A stretch of DNA of 64,000 nucleotides. Origin: CADEDV01 sp036383515 (GTDB taxonomy: Bacteria > Bacteroidota > Bacteroidia > Chitinophagales > Chitinophagaceae). Position 1 is the first letter of the stretch; every line of letters begins with the position of its first letter. Location of the stretch: assembly GCA_036383515.1 (NCBI GenBank), contig DASVOE010000114.1:1-64000 (forward strand), read 5' to 3'. A model generated the notes under the pieces. That model saw only the letters and a program-made list of their open reading frames with translations. It did no database searches and was not told the origin of the DNA. Made by a program: the position numbers and the translations under genes. Positions 53,701 to 58,876 of the stretch are shown one piece after another.

Positions 53701-54714
53701 GTTATTGTTTGCAAAAGTCAGTCCGTTCAAACCAAAGCCTAGATACTCCGCATTGTTATCACGCGGAAGCGGTTCCCATGTTTTACCAGCATCTACGGTT
53801 TTATACACGTCATATAATCCGGGAAGTCCATACCCTGTATTATCATCTACAAATTTCATATGCTTGAAAAGTGTGGGATTCGCCTCCGCATTATTTTTTT
53901 TCTCCCAAGTGGATCCACCATTTGACGTATAGTAGATGAGTGCACTATCTCTATTATTGGTGAGCAGGCTTAACCATCCTTTTTGCGAAGTCAGAAAAAA
54001 AGAGCTGTATATCACGTTGCCCGGTGTAGTTACCGTTTGCCAGGAGCCTCCTCCATTGGTGGTTTTTACAAGCTTGCCACCCATAAAATTGGTCTCTCCA
54101 TTCGATGATACATATACATTGTTATTATCAATCGCACTAATGGTTCCAAAACCGATCGGATCAGTATATACAAGACTCCAACTGGTTCCGCCATTCGTAG
54201 TCTTGAAAATGCGATAATCATCACAGGCAAAGCCAACCAAGTTGTTTTGCGGAAAACTCATATCCTGCATAAAGCTGAAATGGGTGTTGAGATATTGGGA
54301 ATGGAATACAAGTGTATAAGACAATCCCCCATCGCTTGATTTCAATACCGCCGGCACAGCTCCGTAATCACCATACACCAATATATTGTTTGCATCAAAA
54401 GCTTTCACACCGCCAATGCCAAAGCCGAAAGTGAGGTTTACACTGTACGTACCATAGTCAACATTTCCGATCGTGATCGGACGTTTAATATATGTTTTTC
54501 CGCTATCTGATGTAAATCCTACGAAAGAACCGGCATTCCATCCGGATACATAACCCGTAGAAGGGCTATAAAAACTTACACCGGTAAGCTCATTGTTGGT
54601 TGAAGAAACAAAGTCGGAGTGAATGAGCCGAAGCTGGCCTTTGGATACTACTGAACAAAATAGCGTTATAAGAAACAGCGCAACTTTGCGGCAAGTCGGA
54701 ATTGGTCGAAGCAT
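44785..54714 (-). CDS. Giant multidomain secreted protein: BNR, IPT/TIG, FG-GAP, Ig repeats, T9SS type-A tail
   Basis: The 3309-residue protein has a signal peptide (KVALFLITLFCSVVSKG) and an ordered plan. Residues about 30-360 are BNR/Ycf48-like repeats (FKTTNGGTSW, YYTSNGGSTWEKK). Then come four IPT/TIG domains, a seven-unit FG-GAP/VCBS block (DLDGDGKPD-type Ca-binding motifs), two IPT, a second seven-unit block, six IPT and a third seven-unit block. An Ig-like region follows, with six near-identical 90-residue repeats (YQWQVNG) encoded at about 45.3-46.95 kb. A closing type-A sorting domain (VYPNPAADLVTL ... GGQYYVKLIRRDG) targets it to T9SS. The three blades could form three integrin-alpha-like propellers. 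Function is likely adhesion or surface binding, an inference only. Confidence 0.85.
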   Translation of the reverse strand: MLRPIPTCRKVALFLITLFCSVVSKGQLRLIHSDFVSSTNNELTGVSFYSPSTGYVSGWNAGSFVGFTSDSGKTYIKRPITIGNVDYGTYSVNLTFGFGIGGVKAFDANNILVYGDYGAVPAVLKSSDGGLSYTLVFHSQYLNTHFSFMQDMSFPQNNLVGFACDDYRIFKTTNGGTSWSLVYTDPIGFGTISAIDNNNVYVSSNGETNFMGGKLVKTTNGGGSWQTVTTPGNVIYSSFFLTSQKGWLSLLTNNRDSALIYYTSNGGSTWEKKNNAEANPTLFKHMKFVDDNTGYGLPGLYDVYKTVDAGKTWEPLPRDNNAEYLGFGLNGLTFANNNQFWAYGYREVIQLTTNAGDTPLPRAYFKIDTAGIYNTNAVKLFNYTNPSHSSAWHLNGIQFSTSYNTSFVHDVNRTTDTIMLIVTNTSGISDTTTKYQYYYPPVKVTSFTPIQAGTGTQVTISGSNFSMPFSVAFGNVNASSITYVSPTEVKATVVVGASGFVRVCTTTGQDSLAGFIFLPPPTISSFTPMTAPAGTTITITGTNFASVTSVTIGGVPVSYTVISPTTITAITPSGPSGNVVVTTTGGIATLPGFVSQPTITSFTPSQGTHGTIMTITGTSFNAATAVSVGGVPVISYTVNSSNGITAVVGPGASGVVQVSTPGGSSTLDNFTWFAPPVITNFSPVSGPVGTTITITGTGFHLTTTGNTVYFGAVQATVTAASPTSLTVTIPIGATFENISILANQLIGYSSYPFLVTFPNGGVITNTTFETMVNTSLPSDMGPTRVSVNDIDGDGKSDVLVSHYANGQNSGVFIYRNTSTTSAVSFDAPVNFSPAGYGGVRVGDLDGDGKPDMAIIGGGSYLGVRRNTSTPGNISFGTSISLPVGNSPSGITIDDVDGDGKADIVLTFYPDVATSILRNISEPGAIAFAPRVTYPVWGGRNILLSDLDGDKKPELIVPNAVENQFNILKNNCTKGNISFGPVVTYTGYTHSWMAAGDLDGDGKTDLVTGDHNGSLIFVLRNTTSGGAIQFATPAQLVANVNPQELKLSDLDGDGKLDIAVVLISHNLAVFKNNSTPGNISFSPKVNYAPGAFNGEHALALADINGDGKNDAIVTSETARRMSVHVNATVPSPFIQSFTPTIGEQGTSVIIMGVNFTNVSVVSFGGVPAASYIVNSPTQITAIVGTGATGAVTVTNNFGTGTLSGFVFGFPPVITSVSPQSGAVGTIVTITGTNFGPTAGENIVHFGGAKATVMAATATSITVRVPFNSALKPITVTCRNLTAESPKPFTTTFPGASSNFNSAFAARYDVQSTGVGTLVDIDEDGKLDMVGMWNNGLGISRNLSITGNLNFAPAIIVPTLASGPLAQFGDIDGDGKLDIVMVYGTNTMSVIRNTSTPGSISFAARLDYVLSVTGANPSGVDVRDIDGDGKPDILASNYSTQTLSVFRNTTVNGAISFAAREDYSLTQYGQGVGGHDLDGDGKIDLLTASTAGVDAFRNISNPGTITLGNRTLIADGKTDICVGDLDGDGKPDLIAGSSSNPGLRFYKNNSTTGAFAFPAVLDVATGQFPRGIDINDLDGDGKAEISVSNFSSQTISVLKNQSSTGNIQFAPKWDFALALSSGRVVTGDLDNDGRPEVVIFQNDGPTAILRNVVGGVGPSITSFTPTSAIAGATITITGSGFTGTTAVTFGGVAATSFNVVSPTEITAVLAAGASGDVVVNTANGMASLSGFMYGSAPHIASISPGNAIPGAQVMIIGANFSGATQVNFGNTAAAAFTIVSPTQIVATLGTGAAGAVTVTGPTGTGTYNSFNFLFPPTISSFTPTTSGGNALITITGTNLSGTTSIKFGGYEGTAITNVSPTTVTARVANGTSGTVSVTTPVGTASLGGYLYLNNLTVTSFFPTSATTGMTVQIAGSNFGAVNTVKFGGVDAASFTILSPILIEAVVGAGASGTVAVTNPTANANKTGFTYLTTSPFITGFTPAAGANGTVITINGTNFTGATQVTIGGVAALNFTVVNASTITATVGSGASGSVSVTTVAGSSTLAGFVHISAPMITTISPTVGAPGSLVTITGAGFNSTAAANIIYFGGVRATATAASSISLTVTVPSGAAYGPVSVTNGGLTAYSNVSFLPTFPGAGGLNTNSFILRLDSNSAAGPAGLAFADIDGDGKTDLVVPNSGSSNRNISFFRNTSTPSTVAFASRVIIPRSSSIIKTGFADFNGDGKLDLVASVGGDLNAVEILANSSTNGNISFEAPIILTGTLGPFKAITGDFDQDGKPDVACIGQYSGLISVYKNTSSGSTISFAPRVTFPTHTNPSAIAAADVDLDGRTDIVVTSSLQQSIQILRNTATAAAISFSSTYYPLAPSGARDVVTGDIDGDGRAEIIVSNYTNGLSIYRNMSSPDNISFVLGSSFAATGEPFGLALADLDGNGKIDIAVTSQVNNTVSVLANKSSIGNFVFDPKIDYPLSSIALALAAADVDGDGMPDLALSNSSANSITILRNNQNPSTTIIPVPFCANGNASFTSNISGTSYQWQLNSGSGFANISNNANYSGATAATLQLTNIPAGWIGYEYRCVVNGINFSNIFKLIPSSATTPSVSISSSTTTACSGTNVSFTAVPVHGGTNPSYQWQVNGVNTGTNSSVFNSSILPDGAQVKVIMTSNATCVTTTTATSNTLSVVITPSITPSVNISGTATTICAGESVTFTATPTNGGVAPSYQWQVNGANAGTNSNTFTSTTLTNGAQLKVIMTSNATCVTATTATSNTVTMTVNPIATPAVSIIASSTAICPGNPVTFTAAPTNGGPNPSYQWQVNGINAGTNSNVFTTSSLTGAEQVQVIMTSNANCISTPTATSNTLVLSVSPTLTPSVTISTPATTVCAGTPVTFTATPVNGGTTPTYQWQVNGVNAGTNSNTFITSTLATGSEVKVIMTSSLSCASPASATSTGITITVNPLVTPSVTITTGNTTVCAGSSVTFTAIPANGGTNPSYEWQVNGVIAGTNSNTFTSPALTNGAQVKVILTSNATCVTATTATSNTITLTVNPVLTATVNITASATQSCPGYPVTFTATPVNGGSNPSYQWQVNGVNVGTNSNVYIGPIITNGSAARVIMTSNATCVATASVNSNIITISIGNFSIPTATISGNTTLVGGNSTTLTVVSGNAGLAPQLQWQDSTTMHGWQNIPGGTNLTISYTPDATGDRIRCVVTSTLLCANPPSVTSAALGFTVSTPDILIARVYPNPAADLVTLDQLKLSEEWVSADILTMNGEKMMTVSIAGLIRKDIIVGHLPGGQYYVKLIRRDGSSAVVKFIKQ
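45300..46950 (-). repeat. Six tandem 270-bp Ig-like coding repeats
   Basis: The site encoding W-Q-V-N-G (ACCTGCCA on plus) recurs at 45473, 45743, 46013, 46283, 46553 and 46823, exactly 270 bases apart each time. This equals 90 residues with no net insertion or deletion. Repeat units are similar but not identical at the DNA level, so this is an older or actively homogenised tandem duplication inside the giant gene. Confidence 0.8.
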
Positions 54715-55573
54715 AATTTGGGATGATGGCGGTTTTAAAAAAAATACAGTTTTGGTTTTAGCCAGTAGAAATGTGGGGTAAAATAACTAAAAATCAACCC
54801 GTCACCAAGATTTGGGGATTAATAAATTGCGAAAGAAAATGCTAAAACTATATGGATTTTCTAAACAGAAAACTGCGGACAAACTGGAAACTTACTTTCG
54901 GAGATTATATTTACCGGCCTTGGTTTCCTGTTTAAATTTTTGTTGCTCGAATTTTTTAAGTAACAGAAAGTTCAAAAAAACTCTTTTGGGTTACAAATAA
55001 GATAATAATAAATTATAAAAGAAGGCTATTTGCCGATACAGAAAATGATAACCCTTGATTATGAAGAAGATCAAACCTCGGAGGTACAACAGAGATACAA
55101 GGTTTTTAAAATAGCAACTTTACTATAGTTTACGTAGCAATATTTATCATTCTTACTTACGCAAGCAAGTTAATAAAAATTATAATTCCGACAAGAAAAT
55201 TTAGGTGCTGTTAAATGAAGTAAAGAAAATATTTCTCTGTTCGTTATACACTTTCATCCAAAAATTCATTCAGAAATTCTTAATCGCGTGATGCCTGCAA
55301 TATCAAAAATCAAACTTTGCTGTCCCAATGTTCAATATTGTGGCCAACCATGTTTTTCTTACTTATAAGGCCAGTAAGTTTAAATAGTAAAAACGCTATG
55401 ATACCCAGTAAATACAAAAATGAGGGTCGTTTTTAAATGAAAATTATTTCACTTAACGGAACTTTATTTACTCTTATCGATTACATAAGCAAGATGATAA
55501 AATGCTGATGAATGAACCGATTTTTTAAAATAACTTTTCACCAAATCTCTACGCATTGTAGTATTTTTATTTC
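54715..55573. other. AT-rich intergenic region, no intact gene
   Basis: About 860 bases upstream of the giant gene. The plus-strand 62-codon open frame near 54812 shows no family. On minus, a 30-codon frame (about 55541-55449, MRRDLVKSYFKKSVHSSAF) immediately follows the decayed ATPase end and might be another fragment, but I cannot place it. Small inverted repeats such as CTTACT/AGTAAG near 55360 are too short to interpret. It looks like degraded sequence. Confidence 0.5.
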
Positions 55574-55975
55574 TTAATTTTTCCAATTGGTTTCCAATTC
55601 AAGAAATTTAGATTTAAATAAATTTGAAGGCATCTTTTTCTTTAACAAATTGTGAAAGTTTTAATCATGTGTTGACAATACAATTTGTCTTTTTTGATTT
55701 ACCACAATACTTCTAATCAGGTCGATTGTTGACAATATATTAATACTATCCAACGACTGAATTGGATCATCAATAAAAATACAATTGTAAGTATTGGAAT
55801 TGAGTGCAGGTGCCAAAAAAATACTCAGGCTTAGAATATTTATTTGCGCCGTACTAAAATATAAATTAGGAATTAACAGCTCTTCACTATCTGCATTAAT
55901 AACATATATGTCCAGTCTTGGATTATCGCTATCAAAATTTACCCGAAAATCTACAGATTTTCCGAAATCATGGAA
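55574..55975 (-). pseudogene. 3' fragment of an SMC/RecF-type ATPase gene
   Basis: On minus, reading from about 55975 to the stop at 55574, the frame reads FGKSVDFRVNFDSDNPR, then YFSTAQINILSLSIFLA, then NCIFIDDPIQSLDSINIL and RQIVLSTHD, followed by a TAA and then, still in frame, NFHNLLKKKMPSNLF and ELETNWKN with a second stop. This is the C-terminal end of a long coiled-coil/ABC-type ATPase: signature-like STAQ-x-x-L-x-L-S-I, Walker B FIDDP and the switch THD. The TAA appears where a Glu codon (GAA) would normally follow THD, so it is a point nonsense mutation. The 5' part is missing at the junction with the acetyltransferase fragment. I recognise the class, not the exact gene; such ATPases are common in repair and defence. 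Confidence 0.7.
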
Positions 55976-56372
55976 TCATCCTACCGATATCTACCAGGTC
56001 ATTCAAAAAAACCCCGACACACATTCCATTGTTGGGTTACTGGATGAACAACTGGTTTGTCAAATTGATCTTATCCTTGCAGAAGCCAGCGACCTAGGCA
56101 AACATATCCGTGTATCTGGCAAAGATTGTGTCGCACGGTTCCTTTTCGGCAATCCTCCCATTGTTCAACAAGCCCTGATAACGGCCTTCCTTACCTGGTA
56201 TTTCGAATTTCCCGAAGCAGGCCATCTTTATGCAATCCCTGATATTCAAAATCATAATTACTGCCGGGTGCTGGAATCAGCGAGATTTGTTTTTCATTGT
56301 AATTGTATACTGACACAGCAGGCCGTAAGCATTTACCGGGTAACAAATACATTATTCAATGCAACCCATTAA
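55976..56372 (+). pseudogene. 3' fragment of a siderophore-type GNAT acetyltransferase gene (IucB/AcsD-like)
   Basis: From about 55976 on plus the frame reads WNHPTDIYQVIQKNPDTHSI, then VGLLDEQLVCQIDLILAEAS, then DCVARFLFGNPP, then EAGHLYAIPDIQNHNYCRVL and ESARFVFHCN. This matches the later two thirds of the acetyltransferase-8 family, which acylates hydroxamate siderophore precursors. The N-terminal part is missing. Upstream plus-strand codons in the same frame (back to 55794) are simply the antisense of the ATPase fragment, so the full 192-codon frame is an artefact and no valid start exists. The last 18 codons are duplicated at 57.76 kb. Confidence 0.7.
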
Positions 56373-56407
56373 GCTTCATAACAACCTTACACTTTTTAGC
56401 TCACTTA
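56316..56407 (+). repeat. Direct repeat, copy A (end of the acetyltransferase fragment)
   Basis: Bases 56316-56371 match 57762-57817 at 55 of 56 positions, and 56371-56407 match 57843-57879 at 35 of 37. Copy B carries 25 extra bases between the two blocks, so copy A has lost them or copy B gained them. The pair flanks the lipoprotein gene at 56640-57644 in the same orientation. Confidence 0.85.
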
Positions 56408-56639
56408 GACCTTATGCTGCTTAAAGTAAATGTATAACGGGCTGGGCAGTAATAGTATCATAAAAATACTATTAATTTGAAAGTAACAGAATTAAAAGAA
56501 GATATTAAACCTTATCTTATTCCCAGTTACCCTGAAGCAATTTAAGCTATCGGATTTCGTTGCCCATAAAGAAATCAGATTACTAGAAAGAATGGATATT
56601 TTACTTCAACGATAAACTAAAATATCAAAAAAAATAGAA
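56373..56639 (+). other. Intergenic debris with a frameshifted open frame
   Basis: A TTG-started frame from 56478 (MKVTELKEDIKPYLIPSYPE) stops near 56543. An overlapping frame then reads KQFKLSDFVAHKEIRLLERMDILLQR to about 56615. The two together look like one short coding piece broken by a frameshift, but I cannot name it. The rest is the leader of the lipoprotein gene. Confidence 0.35.
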
Positions 56640-57644
56640 ATGAAACAATTGATCTTCGTCTTTGCATTATCAGTCTTATACGTGAGTTGCAAAAAAGATA
56701 GTTCTTCAAATAATGTTTCTCATGATATTTATGTTGTAGGCTATGATGGTCAAAAGGCTGTTTATTGGAAAAACGGTGCTCAAACCGCTTTGACTAACGG
56801 CCCTTCTGGTTCTGTTGCCACAGGTATTTCAGTTGAGGGCGATAATATTTATGTGTCAGGATTTGAAACGCTGAAGAGCGCATATTATTGGAAAAATGGA
56901 ATACCGGCAATATTAGCTACAAATACTCCTGGTATCACCAGTGTCGCCAACGCAATTACAATTTCAGGAAGTGATATTTATATCGCAGGTGGAGAAGAAA
57001 ATAAATTAACCGGCAAACATATCGCAAAATATTGGAAAAATGACGTTCCCATAACCTTAAGTGATAGTAATAACTATGCTTCAGCCCTGGATATAACAGT
57101 AGTTAACAATGACATTTATGTTGCAGGTGAAGAATATAATACAAGTAGTCATCATGCAAAATATTGGAAAAACGGGCATAGTGTTATATTACCGGATGGA
57201 CTGATAGCAACATCCATAGCGGTTGTTGATAATGATGTTTATGTAGCGGGATATAATATGGTCACTGGAAACGGAGGTAGCATAAAGGTTGCCGTATATT
57301 GGAAGAATGGCGTTCCGGTTGTATTAGGTGATGGCATTCATGCAAGTTCTCTCCTTGATATTTTTGTTCAGGGTACCGATGTGTATGTAGTTGGTTCAGA
57401 TGCTAACGCAAATGGATATGAAATAGCAAAAATGTGGAAAAATGGGATCGCTACCTCTTTAGCTGATGAAACGCACAATTCTTATGCTGTTGGGATAACA
57501 ATTGTTGATAGTGATATCTACGTTTTAATTAATGACATAGATAGAAATACCAATAAAAGAGTAATAAAAATTTTGAAAAATGGGATTGCCACTGCATTAC
57601 CCGCTACCGGTACTTCTTATGCTTATAGCCTTTATGTTAAGTAA
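56640..57644 (+). CDS. Lipoprotein with seven YWKNG repeats, probable beta-propeller
   Basis: The 334-residue lipoprotein begins MKQLIFVFALSVLYVSCKK with lipobox Cys17. The mature part has seven repeats of about 40-50 residues, each with a pattern like (V/K)YWKNG-x-P-x-x-L and D-I-Y-V-x-G: VYWKNGAQ, YYWKNGIP, KYWKNDVP, KYWKNGHS, VYWKNGVP, KMWKNGIA and KILKNGIA. Seven repeats suggest a seven-bladed propeller. The last blade lost the Trp. I do not know the function. The gene lies between two copies of a direct repeat, which suggests it arrived or was moved as a unit. It has no obvious operon partner. Confidence 0.75.
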   Translation: MKQLIFVFALSVLYVSCKKDSSSNNVSHDIYVVGYDGQKAVYWKNGAQTALTNGPSGSVATGISVEGDNIYVSGFETLKSAYYWKNGIPAILATNTPGITSVANAITISGSDIYIAGGEENKLTGKHIAKYWKNDVPITLSDSNNYASALDITVVNNDIYVAGEEYNTSSHHAKYWKNGHSVILPDGLIATSIAVVDNDVYVAGYNMVTGNGGSIKVAVYWKNGVPVVLGDGIHASSLLDIFVQGTDVYVVGSDANANGYEIAKMWKNGIATSLADETHNSYAVGITIVDSDIYVLINDIDRNTNKRVIKILKNGIATALPATGTSYAYSLYVK

Positions 57645-57761
57645 TGTTAGTTTTGGCATTATCCTCTATAGTTTGAAAAATTGACTTCGGATGAAAAAAT
57701 GCCAATACTATAGTTTTGCAGCGCTCTTTTGCCGGAAGGGTTTCTTCGGACTTACCATAAA

Positions 57762-57896
57762 CAGCAGGCCGCAAGCATTTACCGGGTAACAAATACATTA
57801 TTCAATGCAACCCATTAAAATAATCATTCGACTAACAAACAGAAGCTTTATAACAACCTCACACTTTTTAGCTCACTTACTGCCTCACATATTACA
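57762..57896 (+). repeat. Direct repeat, copy B, extending to the 3' flank of the barstar gene
   Basis: This copy contains the duplicated 18 codons of the acetyltransferase end (57762-57817) and the following block. Its right part (57847-57896, CTTTTTAGCTCACTTACTGC and surroundings) resembles 62802-62853, located at the equivalent place downstream of the immunity gene at the right edge. The distance from the common TTACTGCCT to the respective stop codon is 48 and 41 bases. Confidence 0.75.
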
Positions 57897-57932
57897 GAGA
57901 ACAAACCACGGAGAACCTGAGATAGATTAGTT

Positions 57933-58295
57933 TTAATCGTACACTATTTTAAAATCACTTCTTTTTCTAAATTGATCTTCTCCATCAAAATTAGGAACGT
58001 GATTCCAATCATCTGAAATCTTAGATAGTAATTCAATAATTTCTTCCTTTGTTTTTTTACTTTCTTCGGTTAAGAACATTGCTGAATTCTTAATAACCAA
58101 AGAATAATTTGCTGCATTAAGCCAACTCAAATCACCCAGACAATCCCACAGGGCATTTATATTTTCTCCATAATAATTAGGAAATCTAAAGACAATAGCA
58201 ATTTCTTTTAGAAAAGTTCCAAGAATCGGGCAGTGTTGTCCATCAATTTCTGCTATAAAATATTCTTTATTCTTATTTTCATCAATATTATTCAT
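57933..58295 (-). CDS. Barstar family protein (putative RNase-toxin immunity)
   Basis: This 120-residue acidic protein has the barstar plan: an N-terminal strand and helix (FIAEIDGQHCPILGTFLKEIAIVFRFP), the motif FPNYYGENINALWDCLGDLSWL, in which barstar puts Y-G-x-N-x-x-A-x-x-D/C-L, then a helix bundle ending WNHVPNFDGEDQFRKRSDFKIVY. Barstar-type proteins bind and inhibit ribonuclease toxins. No barnase-like gene is in the window, so this is an orphan or the toxin lies elsewhere. Its start is two bases from the stop of the upstream thioredoxin-fold gene, and repeat copy B lies just past its stop. Confidence 0.82.
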   Translation of the reverse strand: MNNIDENKNKEYFIAEIDGQHCPILGTFLKEIAIVFRFPNYYGENINALWDCLGDLSWLNAANYSLVIKNSAMFLTEESKKTKEEIIELLSKISDDWNHVPNFDGEDQFRKRSDFKIVYD

Positions 58296-58297
58296 TA

Positions 58298-58864
58298 TTA
58301 ATGTTTCGGTTTCGGTCTGCCTAAAATACGTTCAAACACCACGGAATGAAGTGGAATCTGTGGAACCATCACTGCATATAAATGCCCTGTCTCATCTATA
58401 AAAAACTTTTGACCTGCGCCTGTGACTTCATTGCTGAAATAGAGGTTTTGTTCTTTATGGGTCAGCCATTTCATTAATTCAGATTGATTGGCAGAAGTCT
58501 TTTTAGTGTACATGGCCTGTATAATTTCGATTTCAATCTTATAGTCTTTGTACTTCTTTTTAATAGCTTGCTTATTTGCTTCCACATATCCATCCTCTAA
58601 GGAAGGTACACCGATGAAAGCCGCATCTTTCTTAAACTTCGAATAAAAGGAAGAAAGCTTTTTAAGCGAAGAGTCGGCTTCATTCCCTGAAATAATAATG
58701 AATAGCAATTTTTTGCCTTTATACTTTTTTAATCCCAGGTTCTGTCCGTTTATATCCTTGATGTTAATATCGTAGATGGCTTTAACCTGGAAAGTGAATG
58801 AAAGCATCCCGAATACTCCGATCAGTAAGATTGACATTCCTAATCGCTTATGAATATTGTTCAT
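58298..58864 (-). CDS. Thioredoxin-fold (glutathione-peroxidase-like) protein lacking the catalytic cysteine
   Basis: The 188-residue protein has a signal/anchor segment (SILLIGVFGMLSFTF) and then a thioredoxin-like fold: IYDINIKDINGQNLGLKKYKGKKLLFIIISGNEADSSLKKL, with later strands and TGAGQKFFIDETGHLYAVMVP. In glutathione peroxidases a Cys follows the LLFIVNxAS strand. Here that place is GNEADS, and the protein contains no cysteine in the whole fold. It is therefore unlikely to be a thiol peroxidase. It sits directly upstream of the barstar gene (two-base gap) on the same strand, so they are almost surely co-transcribed. Confidence 0.65.
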   Translation of the reverse strand: MNNIHKRLGMSILLIGVFGMLSFTFQVKAIYDINIKDINGQNLGLKKYKGKKLLFIIISGNEADSSLKKLSSFYSKFKKDAAFIGVPSLEDGYVEANKQAIKKKYKDYKIEIEIIQAMYTKKTSANQSELMKWLTHKEQNLYFSNEVTGAGQKFFIDETGHLYAVMVPQIPLHSVVFERILGRPKPKH

Positions 58865-58876
58865 TAGTTATATAGT

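Noticed and set aside
54812..55000. 62-codon plus-strand open frame upstream of the giant gene
   Set aside because: Lys/Leu-rich composition of AT-rich random sequence, no recognisable features or start context.
55794..55975. First 60 codons of the plus-strand frame that continues into the acetyltransferase fragment
   Set aside because: They are the antisense of the minus-strand ATPase fragment, which shows Walker B and switch motifs. The plus reading here is an artefact.
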